Notes: a model not told the origin generated them from the sequence alone. DNA of 64,000 nucleotides from Ascaphus truei (GCA_036426205.1 CM071570.1:56499352-56563351); one strand, 5' to 3'; shown: positions 23,440 through 35,357, counted from the stretch's first letter. Made by a program: numbers and translations.

Positions 23440-24870
23440 TGACAGCTAGGTGGGTGACTGAGTTGACTGAGTGTGTGGGTGACGTGGGTGGTGGGTGACA
23501 CTTGACTGAGGGGTGGGTGGTTGACTGAGTGGGTGGGTGACTTTGGGTCGGTTTGACTTTGGGGTCGGGTGGGTGACTTTGGGTCGGTGGGTGGGTGACT
23601 TTGGTCGGTGGGTGGGTGACTTTGGTCGGTTTGAACTTTGGGTCGTGGGTGGGTGACTTTGGGTCGGTGGGTGGGTGACTTTGGGTCGGTGGGTGACTTT
23701 GGGTCGGTGGTTGGGTGGGTGAGTTGGGTCGGTGGGTGGGTGACTGACTGGGTGGGATACTGGACTGGGTGGGGTGACGACGGGGTGGGTGAGTGGGAGA
23801 CTGACTGGGTTGAGTGGAGACTGACTGGTGGGGGAGTGGGAGCTGACTGGGTGGTGTGAGTGGGAGACTGACTGGTGGGGTGAATTGTGACTGGGGGTGG
23901 GTGGTGACTGGCTGGGTGGGTGGTGACTGACTGGGTGAGTGGGGTACTGACTGGTGGTGAGTGGGTGACTGACTGGGTGGGTGAGTGGGTGACTGACTGG
24001 GTGGGTGAGTGGGTGACTGACTGGATGGGTGAGTGGGTGACTGACTGGGTGGGTGGGTGACTGAATGGGTGACTGAATGGGTGGGTGGGTGACTGAGTGG
24101 GTGGGTGACTGCGTGGGTGGGTGAGTGGGTGGGTGACTGAGTGGGTGGGTGACTGACTGAGTGGGTGGGTGACTGAGTGGTGGGTGACTGAGTGTGGTGG
24201 TTGGTGACTGAGTTGACTGAAGGGGTAGGTGGGTTACTGATGTGAGGTGGGTGGGTGACTGAGTGGGTGGGTGGGTGACTGAGTGGGTGAATGAGTGGGT
24301 GGGTGGGTGACTGAGTGGGTGACCGAGTGGGTGACTGAGTGGGTGGGTGGGTGGGTGACTGAGTGGGTGGGTGGGTGACTGAGTGGGTGGGTGCATGGGT
24401 GAAAGTGGGTGACTGGGTGAAAGTGACTGGGTGGGTGTGTGGGTGGGTGTGTGGGTGGGTGTGAGGGTGGGTGACTGGGTGAGTGGGTGGGTGACTGAGT
24501 GAGTGGGTGGGTGACTAAGTGAGTGGGTGGGTGACTAAGTGAGTGGGTGGGTGACTGAGTGAGTGGGTGACTGAGTGGGTGGGTGACTAAGTGAGTGGGT
24601 GGGTGACTGAGTGAGTGGGTGGGTGACTGAGTGAGTGGGTGGGTGACTAAGTGAGTTTTTGGGTGACTAAGTGAGTGGGTGGGTGGGTTACTGAGTGGGT
24701 GGGTGACTGAGTGGGTGGGTGACTGAGTGGGTGGGTGACTGAGTGAGTGACTGAGTGGGTGGGTGACTGGGTGGGTGGGTGAGTGGGTGAAAGTGACTGG
24801 GTTGGTGTGTGGGTGACTGGGTGGGTGTGTGGGTGACTGGGTGACAGTGCGCGGGTGGGAGACGGTGGGT
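23440..24870. repeat. G-rich minisatellite (gactgagtgggtgggt)n
   Basis: The array has 16- and 20-bp units, GACTGAGTGGGTGGGT with optional GAGT insertions. Near 23530-23720 there is a variant register, GACTTTGGGTCGGTGGGT. Runs such as GGGTGGGTGGGTGGG (near 24340-24355) have four G-triplets with single-base loops and could form G-quadruplexes. One strand is almost free of cytosine apart from the C of GACTGA. Confidence 0.9.
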
Positions 24871-24984
24871 GACTTACCTTGACCCCGTGGCATCTGGCTG
24901 GGGCAGGAGGTGAGTTCGGGAAGCTGGGGGGGGGGGGGCAAGAGTGGCAGGAGTCCCGCGCCGTGCTTCCCCTCCGTCCGGGAG

Positions 24985-25210
24985 CCGGCGCACGTGAGGG
25001 GGAGTCCCGCGCCGCGCTTCCCCTCGCCGGTAGCGGCGCACGTGAGGGGGAGTCCCGCACCACGCTTCCCCTCTCCGGTAGCGGCGCACGTGAGGGGGAG
25101 TCCCGCGCCGCGCTTCCCCTCTCCGGTAGCGGCGCACGTGAGGGGGAGAGCAGGAGGCCCGGGCCGCGCTTCCCCTCTCCGGTAGCGGCGCACGTGAGGG
25201 GGAGAGCAGG
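24985..25210. repeat. 48-bp tandem repeat carrying five CACGTG E-boxes
   Basis: The unit contains GCGCTTCCCCTCTCC, GGTAGCGGCG, CACGTG and AGGGGGAGTCCCGC. CACGTG occurs at 24991, 25039, 25087, 25135 and 25191. The first four are exactly 48 bp apart and the fifth is 56 bp further because of a small insertion. Every unit keeps CACGTG intact although other positions vary. Confidence 0.85.
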
Positions 25211-25404
25211 AGGGCCGCGCCGCGAGGGGGGAGGAGCCTGGAGTTTGCTGCTGAGCAGGAGGGCCGCGGCGCACGGTGAGGGTGATGGTGCGGCTGGGGA
25301 TGTTGCGGAGCGTGGGGATTTGGGTGAGGTGGGGGGAGAGAGTGAGGGGCACCGGGAGAGGAGGGGGGGGGTGTGTGGAAGGTGAGCTGCGGTCCAACTG
25401 ACGG

Positions 25405-25520
25405 GGGAGAGTGTGTGTGTGTGTGTGTCCCTGTGTGTGTGTCCCTGTGTGTGTGTCCCTGTGTGTGTGTCCCTGTGTGTGTGTCCCTGTGTGGTGTCCC
25501 TGTGTGGTGTCCCTGTGTGT
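25405..25520. repeat. GT microsatellite with CCCT interruptions
   Basis: A repeated GTGTGTGTGTCCCT unit, about 14 bp, decays to GTGGTGTCCCT at its right end. Confidence 0.9.
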
Positions 25521-25611
25521 CCTTTGACCCGTCACTCCGCCTCAGGCCAATGAGAGGTGTGCGGGGGCGGACCAAGGGACCAATGAGATTACCTCTAGGG
25601 ACACCGGACAT

Positions 25612-25612
25612 C

Positions 25613-25652
<40 letters not shown>

Positions 25653-25660
25653 TAGGCAGG
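25612..25660. repeat. (GGCA)n microsatellite
   Basis: About ten to eleven AGGC/GGCA units with one GGTA variant near the end. A shorter (AGGC)n array lies at about 44955-44980. Confidence 0.95.
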
Positions 25661-25762
25661 CATACAGTGCTTTCAATTATATAGTATAAGATGTTGTGGT
25701 TTAATTTTCCTTACTTTTGATCTAAATTTATTGCATAAGAAACAAGAAATTATTCCTGAAGT

Positions 25763-26072
25763 CAGGGGAGCGCAATCTTTTTCCCCTGCGCCCCCCTGCC
25801 GTCTGTCCCCCCCCCCCCTCGCCCCACCCCACCCCTGCTTACCTTGCCTCAGATGTTCTGGCGTCATGACGCCATGGCAACGCGACGTCACATGACGCCG
25901 TGTTGCCATGGCGACACATGACCAGGAGCGTCTGAAACAAGGTAAGTAGACGTTTACAGAGATCCTGCAACTCCCCCGGCATTAATTTAAATGTATTCGG
26001 GAAGCGTGCGGGGGCCTCTGTAAACCCTGCAGCCCCCGCAGCGAGTCTCGACCCCCACTTTGCGCACCGCTG
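25763..26072 (+). mobile_element. hAT-like MITE
   Basis: The left end is CAGGGGAGCGCAATC. The right end, inverted, is CAGCGGTGCGCAAAG. Flanking octamers CCTGAAGT (25755-25762) and CACTAAGT (26073-26080) agree at five of eight positions, a decayed 8-bp duplication of hAT type. The interior has the same plan as the elements at 52636 and 2981: a CATGACGCCATGGCAACG palindrome, AAGGTAAGTA, then GGCATTAATTTAAATG. It has no coding capacity. Confidence 0.75.
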
Positions 26073-26080
26073 CACTAAGT

Positions 26081-27039
26081 GACTGTTGGCTGTTCCCATT
26101 GAAGTTGTACAGTATCTACAGGTTTAATATTTTAGTAAGTTTTGCTTTAGTTATATCTTACCATAATTCTCAAGTGTCATCCGTTATTATACATGTCTAT
26201 CAGTAAAATTCTATATACCAACTAATGTTTCCACCAGATACTAATGCAACACCGGAATTGTATGAATTATTGTATAAAACTCATACAATACCTCCTGCAT
26301 TGTCTAACTATATACAGTACAGTATCAGTGGCATTTTGACATGAGATACATATGTGATTACTTATTTTATAGTCTCCCTGCTTCCAAATGAGGACAATGC
26401 TGGCTGCAACAAACTGCTACAGTATATCACAATAAGGAATATTATAAATGATTTGAATTATGGAAGCTAAAAATGTAAAATTACTTTTGTTTTTTATTTT
26501 TTGAAACGGCCTCCTGTGTCTTTTCTACATCTCATTCTGTGTAAAAGGTGGGTATGCAGTTGCAGAGAAATAGCAAGTAATGCATACTGCCCATTTACTG
26601 CCCTAGTTGAAACTACATTTCAAGACCAAAATGACACCAGTTTTAGGATTTTATGACTGGCTAATTGCCTAATGAATTGCCAATGCCAATGAGGTGTAAT
26701 TGGAGTAATTGTTTGTCTATAGGCACAGTAATAATTGTGATCAAGAGGTTGGAAAGGATGTTTCAATTCACTACTATTTTTTGTACTGTCATTCATTGTT
26801 CTCTTATATTTTGAATTTGATCTTAAATATTTGTATTGTTCATGCTTACTATGGATATGGGTATCGCTGTGGAAATATTTGACACTGCTGTGAATATTAG
26901 TTGTTTGTGAGCTTTTCATTTCTTTAATTTGTGTGGCTGAAAAATATTTTTCGGAAATTAGAAGTCAAGGGGGATGTTTGATGATGCAACAATATGGTTA
27001 ATATACTAAACAGTTCTGAAGTGCTTTCTGCAGTTCTGT
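26081..27039. other. No gene recognised
   Basis: AT-rich sequence without recognisable coding or repeat structure. Confidence 0.4.
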
Positions 27040-27440
27040 ACTGTGTTAGGCCAGGTCCCCGCTGGCTACTGCAGCGCCCGCTGTGGTGGACGCTGCAGGG
27101 ACAAGAGCCACCCCACAATGGGGCCGGGCCCGCTGCGAGGGGGGGGGGGGGCGCTGCGCCGACAAACTCCTGCTCTGAAGAAAATTGAGATCAGGACTCG
27201 CGACGGAGCGCTATGCCTCGCCCCAGGGGTTCAGCCAATGAGGGCGAACCTGCCGGGTGATGTCATGGCCACGCCCCCATCACTCCCCCGTCACGCCCCC
27301 CCTGTCTTTCCCCCTGCAGCTTACTGCAGACCGGGGGACTCGGCTGCACGCACCGCTAGCCTCGCAAGCGCGCGTGCAGTGCAGGCACTGGGACCGCAGC
27401 CGTACTCTTGTTGCTGGCGGTTATCAGTTGTGCATGTAAA
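27040..27440. repeat. CpG- and GC-rich repeat-like block
   Basis: The block starts near GTTAGGCCAGGTCCCCGCTG and ends near CACTGGGACCGCAGCCG. It is GC-rich against AT-rich flanks, with a 12-base G run at about 27138-27150 and paired words GCCACGCCCCC/GTCACGCCCCC. It has no recognisable protein. The abrupt edges suggest an inserted repeat, but I found no second copy here. Confidence 0.35.
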
Positions 27441-27620
27441 AGACACATGGTTGCAAATTGCAATGTTGTATTATTTGAAGTAGTAAAACTCTCTCCTTTT
27501 TTTTTTTTTTTTTTTTAGCAGCAATATCATTTATTAGAGAAGATGGTGGTAACTTTATTTATCATGACATTGCATGCTGGCCATTCAGTGCTCCTTGCAA
27601 GATTCAAATTTGATGGCTAC

Positions 27621-28145
27621 TTAAAGCAGCAGTCCAAGCTGCTGTTTTTTATTAAAAATTGTATTACATTTTCCCCCTTTTAATATGTGCATTAATACAA
27701 TCCACACAATGATAAGTGATTAGCGAAGTTGCCAATTGATCCGTTTTCCTGTGTTCGATCGACAAAGATTCGGCTCAGGGGTTCACTAAATGGCTACAGA
27801 GGAGTATTCTGTAGTCAGTGGAATGCATTTGCATATTAATATGACAAACTTCTGTGGGGAAGAACATGTGACCAGGCAGTCACTAGATACAATTGGTACA
27901 CTGCTAGAGAGAGGGCAGGGCTCAAAAAAGGGGTGTGCCAGAGTCTGTTTCAGAAGAGGAAGGGGATGTGACATTGTGAGTGGTTGATATAGAAACAAAA
28001 AAAGCTTGTTACATTATAATACATAAAAAATGTAATCTAGAGTTGTTTTAAAAAATGCTACAAGTATTTTCTCATAGTACAGAACTGATTTCTTTAAAAA
28101 AAACACACACACACAAGCAGGGTATTGCTTGGACTGCAACTTTAA
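27621..28145. mobile_element. TTAA-flanked MITE (piggyBac-type target site)
   Basis: TTAA (27621-27624) is followed by AGCAGCAGTCCAAGC. The other end reads GCTTGGACTGCAACT followed by TTAA (28142-28145). The 15-bp ends are inverted repeats with one mismatch at an exact TTAA duplication. The same terminal word AGCAGCAGTCC marks the element at 14163. The interior is AT-rich and non-coding. Confidence 0.8.
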
Positions 28146-29035
28146 TACCTCTGATTTTGTGTACTTCTGTGAGCGGTCTTTGGCCTTTGGATGCTCTGCT
28201 TTATTGCCATCAATCCTGTAACTTATAAAAAGGAAGAGCTACTGTTTGCTTGATGCAAAGCCATGAATAAAAATACATCTTTTCTAACTTTTATGTCAAA
28301 CACTTTTAATGTAGAAAGAGAAATTAAGAAGGATATTGCACTAAAGGTTGTGGGACTATGCTCAAGAAAATAAAGCTGACAATGTAGAAATGGTGTGTTT
28401 TAGCAAGTCATTCGTTGCTGAAAATAATTCTTATTACGATAGATCTGTTTATCTAGGTACTGATAAAGCACTAAATATTTTCACCAATACATCTATGTAA
28501 TTTAGGAACCTTGAATTGTGGTGATGGATGTTTAGCAGAGTTAATTGTGCACAGGAAATATGCATATTGATGTTTGTCTTTAATAAATGCCTACTTTCCT
28601 GCTTCATGGTAGAACACCATGCAACTAAACTGTGACTGCTGGCAGAAATAGAGTACGTCAATACAAACTTAAATCAGTACCAGAGGTCTTTAGTATTCCA
28701 GCTGTAAAAGCACAATTAGGTCTAAAAGATGGATTTTGTTGGATTACTAGAGAATAGACAACAACACGCCGTAAAATGTTGGAACATCTGTTGGTTATTT
28801 TGGGAAAGATGTCATTCTATTACCATCTATTAGAATTAATTTTAGGCTAATCCCTCTGAGAGGAAGCTGTTTGCCTGCTCTGTTCTGTATGAAAAATTAT
28901 AGCATGCAGTTGACATTTTTGTCCGTACAGATATTTTACAACAGTGTATACTAAAGGTGCAATATCATCAGGAAGATGGACATCAAGTATATTTGAATAG
29001 CTTATTAAGATAAAAAGAGAACATCCGTAGGTTAA
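28146..29035. other. No gene recognised
   Basis: AT-rich sequence without recognisable coding or repeat structure. Confidence 0.4.
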
Positions 29036-29320
29036 AATTAATCTCTCCTCTGTCTCTCCTCTCCCTCCTTCTCTTTCTCTTCCTCTCCCTCTCACCCTCC
29101 CCCTCTCTCCCTCCCCCTCTCTCCCCCTCCTCTCTCTCACCCCCAATAACATACTACACACACACTTCCACCCCACACACACTTCCACCAGACACGTGCA
29201 CACTATTCCATTCCCTCACGTATACACATACGCAATTCCACCCCCCCTACACACACACATACACAATTCCCCCCCCCCCACACACACACACAATAACAAC
29301 ACAATATACATATATACACA
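29036..29320. repeat. Pyrimidine-rich (CTCTCC)n and CA-rich low-complexity tract
   Basis: From 29040 to 29145 one strand is almost only C and T. It then passes into CACACA and CCCCC runs up to about 29320. Confidence 0.9.
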
Positions 29321-29329
29321 CAAATTTAC

Positions 29330-29565
29330 CGTGGGCCGGTAGCATGCCAATCCCGTGCGTGGATGCTGAAGTTAGCAAGCCTTATCTTCTGGCACGGTGG
29401 AGGAAGGAGATCCGGCGCAGCCCAGAGATCTGGTGGGGAGGCAGACCTGCCACAGCAGCTGGGGAGAGCTAGGGTCCAACAGCAATTAGAGGCCTGGCAG
29501 CTGGGTGCAGAAGTTGGGCTTGATCATTCTTCCAGCTCTCCCCCTGTCGGTGGCCCTGAATATAG
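29330..29565 (-). mobile_element. hAT-like MITE end
   Basis: The right edge at about 29565, read on the minus strand, is CAGGGCCACCGACAGGGG, a terminus common to hAT-like MITEs. The interior is a GC-richer, non-coding segment. The partner end is not clear and may lie within or beyond the low-complexity tract on the left. Confidence 0.35.
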
Positions 29566-29849
29566 TCATGCTTTAGATAGCAAATTATTTGAAACAATTA
29601 AGAATTTAACAATTGCATTGTGAACATGTTTTTAGTGTTCGTAAAATAATGAAAAGATTAGACATAAAAAATTGGGACATCAGTCATTTGAAATGCTGAA
29701 ATATTTTAACACATATAAAAGTAAGAAAAATAAAACAGAGAGTGCACGCCCCATAGTGTGACACTGTAACATTTAATGTAGGGAAGAATGGGTGGGGGGA
29801 TTAAAAACACTCACAATGTGCAAGTTAAAATATAGCAGTATGTGATTTA

Positions 29850-30340
29850 TAATCACCACCAAGGCAGGAACAATCCGCAACACGTAGAGAGTCCAAGAAC
29901 AGCTGGAATCAGGCTCCCAAGCAGCGTTGTCTCTCCGGTACCACTTGAAATCCTCCAAATCGGTAAGGTATCAGAATAAGCCTCACTATAACTCCATGTG
30001 CTCCCCGGCCGTAAAGGATGCACACAACGTGATGACGTGATGGTGCATCTGGATGTGTGTGCGATGCGCCGAGATGCGCGCGCAGGTGGGACTCCCCGCA
30101 CGCTCCCGGAAGGCAGAGGTGATGTGCCGAGGGGGCGTGAAGTTGGACTGGGCCGGCCGCTGCGGCAGGATGCGACCGCAGGTAAGCGGCGTGATGCACC
30201 GAGGGGGCATGCCCCTGGTGCGATCATGACAATTACCCAGCAGCAGCCAATCAGGAGGAGGTGTCAGGAGCCTGGGGGTGGGGCCAAAGAGAGGAGGAAA
30301 CAGCATGGAGCGGAGAGGTGAGAGGGGTGTGTGCGTGTGT
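29850..30340. repeat. CpG-rich segment, unclassified
   Basis: It is dense in CpG (GATGCGCCGAGATGCGCGCG, GGGCCGGCCGCTGCGG) within AT-rich flanks. Several open frames exist on both strands because of the base composition. None has a recognisable domain. It may be a retroelement leader or an unmethylated CpG island. A GGAGAGGTGAGAG splice-donor-like word lies at about 30311-30323. Confidence 0.3.
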
Positions 30341-30660
30341 CTCACCTTTTACAATTGTGTCCAGTATTTTTGGAGAAGCCACCTGGCAACCCTAAGTGTG
30401 GGTAAGTGAGCATGTATCTGGATGCTATTTGAAATCCTTTCACTATCTCCCCATCACCAGTTATGTGCTCTGCTCATATGGCAAAGCAGTTTCTCTTAAT
30501 TCAACTTTCATATGTTACTGAGGTAAATCAGGAAACTCTAAGATGCACATTGCATTCTGTTTTCTTCCACATGCCACACCAGCCATATCACTTCCGGTGG
30601 CTATAAACTAGTCTCTTAAAGGCACAGCATGTAGTTAGGACCGCTCTAGACACAACTCAT
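30341..30660. other. No gene recognised
   Basis: Mixed-composition sequence; no coding or repeat structure seen. Confidence 0.35.
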
Positions 30661-30679
30661 GCTTCAAACCGTCTAGTTC

Positions 30680-31010
30680 AGAGTGAGAGAGAGGAGAGGG
30701 GGCGGGATTGAGTGACAGGAGGGGGGACTTGAGTAAGAGGAGGTTGAATTGATTAAGAGAAGGGGGAATTGCGTAACATGTGGGGGGATTGAGAAAGAGG
30801 ACGGAGGAGAGGGGGAGTGGCAGAGAGATGGAGTTAGGGAGGAGTGAGAGACACATGGGGGGGAGATAGAGGAGGACGATGAGTGGGGGAAGAGAAAAAC
30901 ATTGAGAGGGGAAAGTGAGTAGGGGAGAAAAGGAAAGTGTGAGAAACAGAGGGAGGTGGTGCGTGAGAGAATGGGGGTATAAGAGAAGGGAGGGGGGCTC
31001 GTAGGGCAGC
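30680..31010. repeat. Polypurine (GA/GGGG) tract
   Basis: For about 330 bp the plus strand is mostly purine, with variants of GGGGGATTGAGTAAGAGG and GAGAGAGGAG at its left side. The minus-strand open frames through it (30635-31016) are by-products. The right flank ends in GGGGCAGCCCTG (about 31047-31058), a possible hAT-type MITE end. Confidence 0.85.
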
Positions 31011-31058
31011 CAACACTGGTGGCCAGGTGAAAACTCTAGTCCTGGGGCAGCCCTGAAC

Positions 31059-31519
31059 CTATACTACAGATGGGTGTGACATGGTTCTGAAAGATGGTAC
31101 AAGATATCCAAATATAACTAGGGACATCAGCGTTTCCATAGCAACAGCTAGGAGTTGGGGCAGAATATCACAATTTATGCCACCGTAACGTACCGAATGA
31201 AGCAACAAATCCTGCTGTTGCTAGTACTGTATCTCTGATACAGTATATCGTCAACAAACATTCCCCTTTGTTTCCGATACAAACCAACAGTCCAGATGTG
31301 TTTCATTGTGCCAAGTCATTTTGAATTTTTTGTGGTTTCGCTTATTTGATAATGCATTTTCTGACACCAGAAAATACCTCATGGAATACTGTAGAACGTC
31401 TTAGTAAATATTATCCATAATGGTTATACCTATTTCATTGTCCTGCATAGGTTCCTGCAAGTCGTATGCTGAGCTTTCCGCAATTGTCATTGTGGAAGGT
31501 AGGACAGACTTCTGGGGTA
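31059..31519. other. No gene recognised
   Basis: AT-rich sequence without recognisable coding or repeat structure. Confidence 0.35.
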
Positions 31520-32060
31520 GATTACTGATCTTTATCTCACATAGTACAGCGCCTCCATCTGCTGCAGGCTCCAGGGATGTGGAGACAATCCCTGCAGGAG
31601 AAACTACTTCCACACACCCAGATAGATTGCACACCAGACAGGAGTATAGTTAACTGGAACACTTTATTGTCCATCTGCACTCCACCAAGGGGAGGGGACA
31701 GCAGGTGCCAATGCTCGGTACACCTCTGTGTGAGTACCTGTCTCTCTCAGGGGTAGAGACACTGCCTAAATTTAGGTGTGCAGCTCCTTAAGTACAGAGG
31801 GGGGAATGTCCAAGGTCTGAGCTCAGGATTGGGCAGAACACAGGCCTTAGCCCACCTCCTCCCCTGTCACTCAAGACAGCTGCTTACTGTGGGGAAAACC
31901 CAGGATTATTAGTTCTGACACTGCCTGCACTGTTACCAGGGCTTGCAAGTCAGGGAGGGCAGACTGGTAGCCAAACCAGACATGGCTACACTGGCATAAG
32001 CAACTTCTGTGATGAAGGTGTTGTTGGTCCCTGCAGAACAGAAGGTGTGAGTTATGTGTT
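31520..32060 (-). repeat. LTR-like repeat, reverse orientation, copy 2
   Basis: It shares with 50566-50840 the order CACTCA, GGGGAAAACCCA, CAGGGCTT, and CATGGCTACAC. On the minus strand an AATAAA signal lies at 31663-31668 after the shared part, matching the relative position seen in the sense copy at 1-480. No coding sequence is attached, so it is probably a solo LTR. Borders are approximate. Confidence 0.5.
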
Positions 32061-33480
32061 TGCAAAATCAGGGAATCAGTAATATTGGAAGAGATTTTAG
32101 AAGAAGGCCCATTGTGGGATTGGGATTAAAAGCAATTTATTCTAGAGCAGATTATTACATTGGATACTGTTTACTTATTTCCCATTCTCATGTTATAGTC
32201 TGAATTCCAATTATTTTACATCCCCCACATGCCGAGTAATAACTATGGTATAGATAATTATGTTTTAAAGTCTAAAATAGTACTTTAGTAAGGTGAATTT
32301 AATTTTGTGATAAAAAAAGGAAGGTTTTATATTTTTTTTTTGTAAACATAATTTTAAAGTGACCACATCAATGGTACAAAATCCTGCAGAATTGTAGATG
32401 GAAGGGGAATCAGGAGTAGCAGTTACATGATATTATTATAAATGAAGAACTTGCGTAGTGCTAAAGACCAATATACAGAGCAAAATGATGTATTGTATAA
32501 AGAGAGATGCTTTCATATATGAACACTGGAAATGCATAATTGAACTAGGGACAGGTACTAGGTGTAGCTTGCTGGTTAGACAACCTCCCACTTATAAGAT
32601 TGAAAAGTAAAGGTATAATATACAAACAATCCGGAAACCACAGCATATAAATTCACCCTATATTGTACCTGAAGTCCACAAATAAAACAGGAAACATGTA
32701 GCAAGCAGACCCACTGGTATGCTGCAGTGTCCACGTATATGTCCCAGATTCCAGATATTCTTGGTGTGCTTCCGTTGTGAAGGTTCAAGGTTTATCCTTG
32801 ATATTATTATAAAATGAATTTTTGCTCATACAGTATATCCAGCAACATGTATATCATAATATGTCTTGCATTCAATATTTATTGTGTCTATACTGCATCT
32901 GTCACTTCGGATAGATATCAAGGTGTTTGTCACATTTTTAAGTGGTAAAGAGTTCATACTATTTTATGTCAAAAATAGCAATGTGTGGAGAAGACGATTA
33001 TATTTTTAGATATTTATGGTGGATTTTCTAATTCTCTAGACTGTAGCCATCGCCAAAAAAATAATTGAGCTTTTGTGGAGAATCCTGGATCTGCCTAACA
33101 TATTTTTAGCCTCAATCACTAAAAGCTGCAGTTCAGTATATATACACTAACAATATTAATTTAATTTTGATTTATAATATGCAAAATGTTAATGAGGCCC
33201 TTATTACATTGCTATTTATGGTGGACTCCATTACAATGTCAAACCTTCACAGAAGAAAAATAAAAGTCCTGATAGATCTACAAGATGAAACCTGTTGTTT
33301 ACCAAATTAACTGCAGAAGAAGAAAAATGACATGGCATAAACATGCCTTGTATGTAGGCGTGAATTTTTGTTTTGTCTCTTAAGCCTCTTGTCACCCAGA
33401 TTATTCGCTTCGCTAACCTTATCCATACCTTGCCTATCCACCAGTTCAAATTTTCAATTAAAAAGTGGCGTCTTTCCAAA
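32061..33480. other. No gene recognised
   Basis: AT-rich sequence; no repeat termini or coding motifs seen. Confidence 0.4.
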
Positions 33481-33494
33481 CACTTGTTTCGTCC

Positions 33495-33518
33495 GACCCT
33501 GAATATAAATAAATATAA

Positions 33519-33549
<31 letters not shown>

Positions 33550-33715
33550 TATAATATATTAGTATATATTACAGTGGTTGACAAATCACCAAAAAATCTA
33601 CTCGCCACACAAAAAAATCTACTCGCCACCTAGTACCAAACGTGTGCTGCTTGGGCCAATATTTACTCGCCCAGGGGTTAAATCCACTCGCCCGTATATA
33701 TATATATATAATATT
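33495..33715 (+). repeat. AT microsatellite flanking a MITE end (CAGTGGTTGACAAATC)
   Basis: ATAAATATAAAT and (AT)n runs at 33500-33560 are followed by CAGTGGTTGACAAATCACC at 33571. This is the start of a widespread vertebrate MITE whose body repeats ATCTACTCGCCAC. A second (TA)n run follows at 33695-33715. The right terminus of the MITE is not visible. Confidence 0.5.
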
Positions 33716-34068
33716 ATATCATTTCTTAACTGTTTTATATTGAAAATGGTTCCTTTAGCTGTAGCAATACAAAAGAGACTGTTGTATTGATGGATAGTAA
33801 AGCGACAATTTAACCATTAGCAAAATCGACACAGTTGTATCATTTATGAGGCATTAATAAAATAAATAAAAGATTTGAGGAAGTACAGTAGTTGTCTTAT
33901 CTGGAACTGGTGTTCGGGAGAATGAACCAATTATTTCAAACAATATTCATCTGGCAGTGATGCTTCTGGGGCTATATTAATATTTGGAAAATATCAAGAA
34001 ATCAAAGACCAATACCTAATAGAAATGGGATTTCCCATAGGTAATACTGAGAGTTCCATTGTTTTAAA

Positions 34069-34104
34069 TTTATTTATTTATTTATAAAAATGTTTTACCA
34101 GGAA
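34069..34104 (+). repeat. Interspersed repeat A, left half (split by insertion)
   Basis: It reads ATTTATTTATAAAAATG then TTTTACCAGGAA. The same repeat, whole, occurs at 43506-43580 and 56966-57060. Here it is interrupted after GGAA, and its continuation AAGTAATACATTGAGAG resumes at 35379. Confidence 0.85.
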
Positions 34105-34456
34105 TTATTGGCTAAAGCAGTAAAATTCAGGGCATTATTGAAAACCCTGCTCTCTGATTGGTTAAAATTCCGGGCATTATCCAATCAGTAATGCCCTGAA
34201 TTTCAGCAGCTTGCAAAATGCAGTTTTCAATCTGTTTATTTCCAGCCAATCAGCTTTCAGAACAGCTGAGACAGGGCAGGGGATTGGTTTGACTTAAGTA
34301 AAGCTCTGAGACATGGCAGGGGATTGGTCAAAAAGTGTCAGCCACGGTTTGACTCCTCCCCCTCCCGAGCTGACTCAGATTATCTGAGCAGATTCAGTTG
34401 AATTGGGGGGGTGGGAGGGGGGAGAGAGACTGCAAAGAAGTAAGTGTGTTGTGTAT

Positions 34457-35076
<620 letters not shown>

Positions 35077-35254
35077 ACAGAGGGGACGGCAGTGTGTGGA
35101 TATAGATATCTGCAGTGTAAGCGTATATAGAGGTGGTTTCATGTATTTACCATTTTATTTTAATAAAAAAATCTATTTAACTATACAAAAGTGTCTATTA
35201 TTTATTTAAAAAAAGTCTACATTTAGCCTATAATAGTAATAATCCCCTCAGAAC

Positions 35255-35357
35255 AGGGCATTACTGGCCAATAATGCCCTGGCTGGGTTAAAGTCCCTCG
35301 GCTTCGCCTCGGGCCTTCAACTCTTCCAGCCGGGGCATTATTGGCCAGTAATGCCCT
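35255..35357. repeat. Near-perfect 103-nt hairpin
   Basis: The left arm AGGGCATTACTGGCCAATAA plus TGCCC and GGCTGG pairs with CCAGCC and GGGCATTATTGGCCAGTAAT plus GCCCT. Inside is a smaller hairpin, CCCTCGGCTTCGCCTCGGG. Each arm is itself nearly palindromic, so cruciform and clover-like folds are possible. Confidence 0.85.

Larger units (their letters stand above)
23348..25690. mobile_element. Composite repeat starting ATACTAGCTGAGAGACCCGG
   Basis: The left edge TATACTAGCTGAGAGACCCG with GCGTTGCCCGGG is a start sequence that recurs in many vertebrate and insect interspersed repeats. The right edge CAATTATATAGTATAAG gives a short inverted match to TATACTA. Between them lie a poly-G run, a 1.4-kb G-rich minisatellite, a GC-rich block with a 48-bp tandem repeat, a GTGTGTGTCCCT array and a GGCA array. 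The long open frames (up to 433 codons) are translations of tandem repeats and are not genes. The transposon class is not clear from the ends. Confidence 0.5.

Noticed and set aside
23446..25611. Long open frames (316, 433, 245 codons) rich in His, Pro, Thr and Ser on the minus strand, and the matching plus-strand frames.
   Set aside because: They are translations of the gggtgggtgact and GC-rich tandem repeats. The frame stays open only because unit lengths rarely create stops.
29998..30321. 107-codon plus-strand frame in CpG-rich DNA considered as a first exon.
   Set aside because: Frames of similar length exist on both strands because CpG-rich DNA lacks stop codons. There is no domain and no clear promoter motif.
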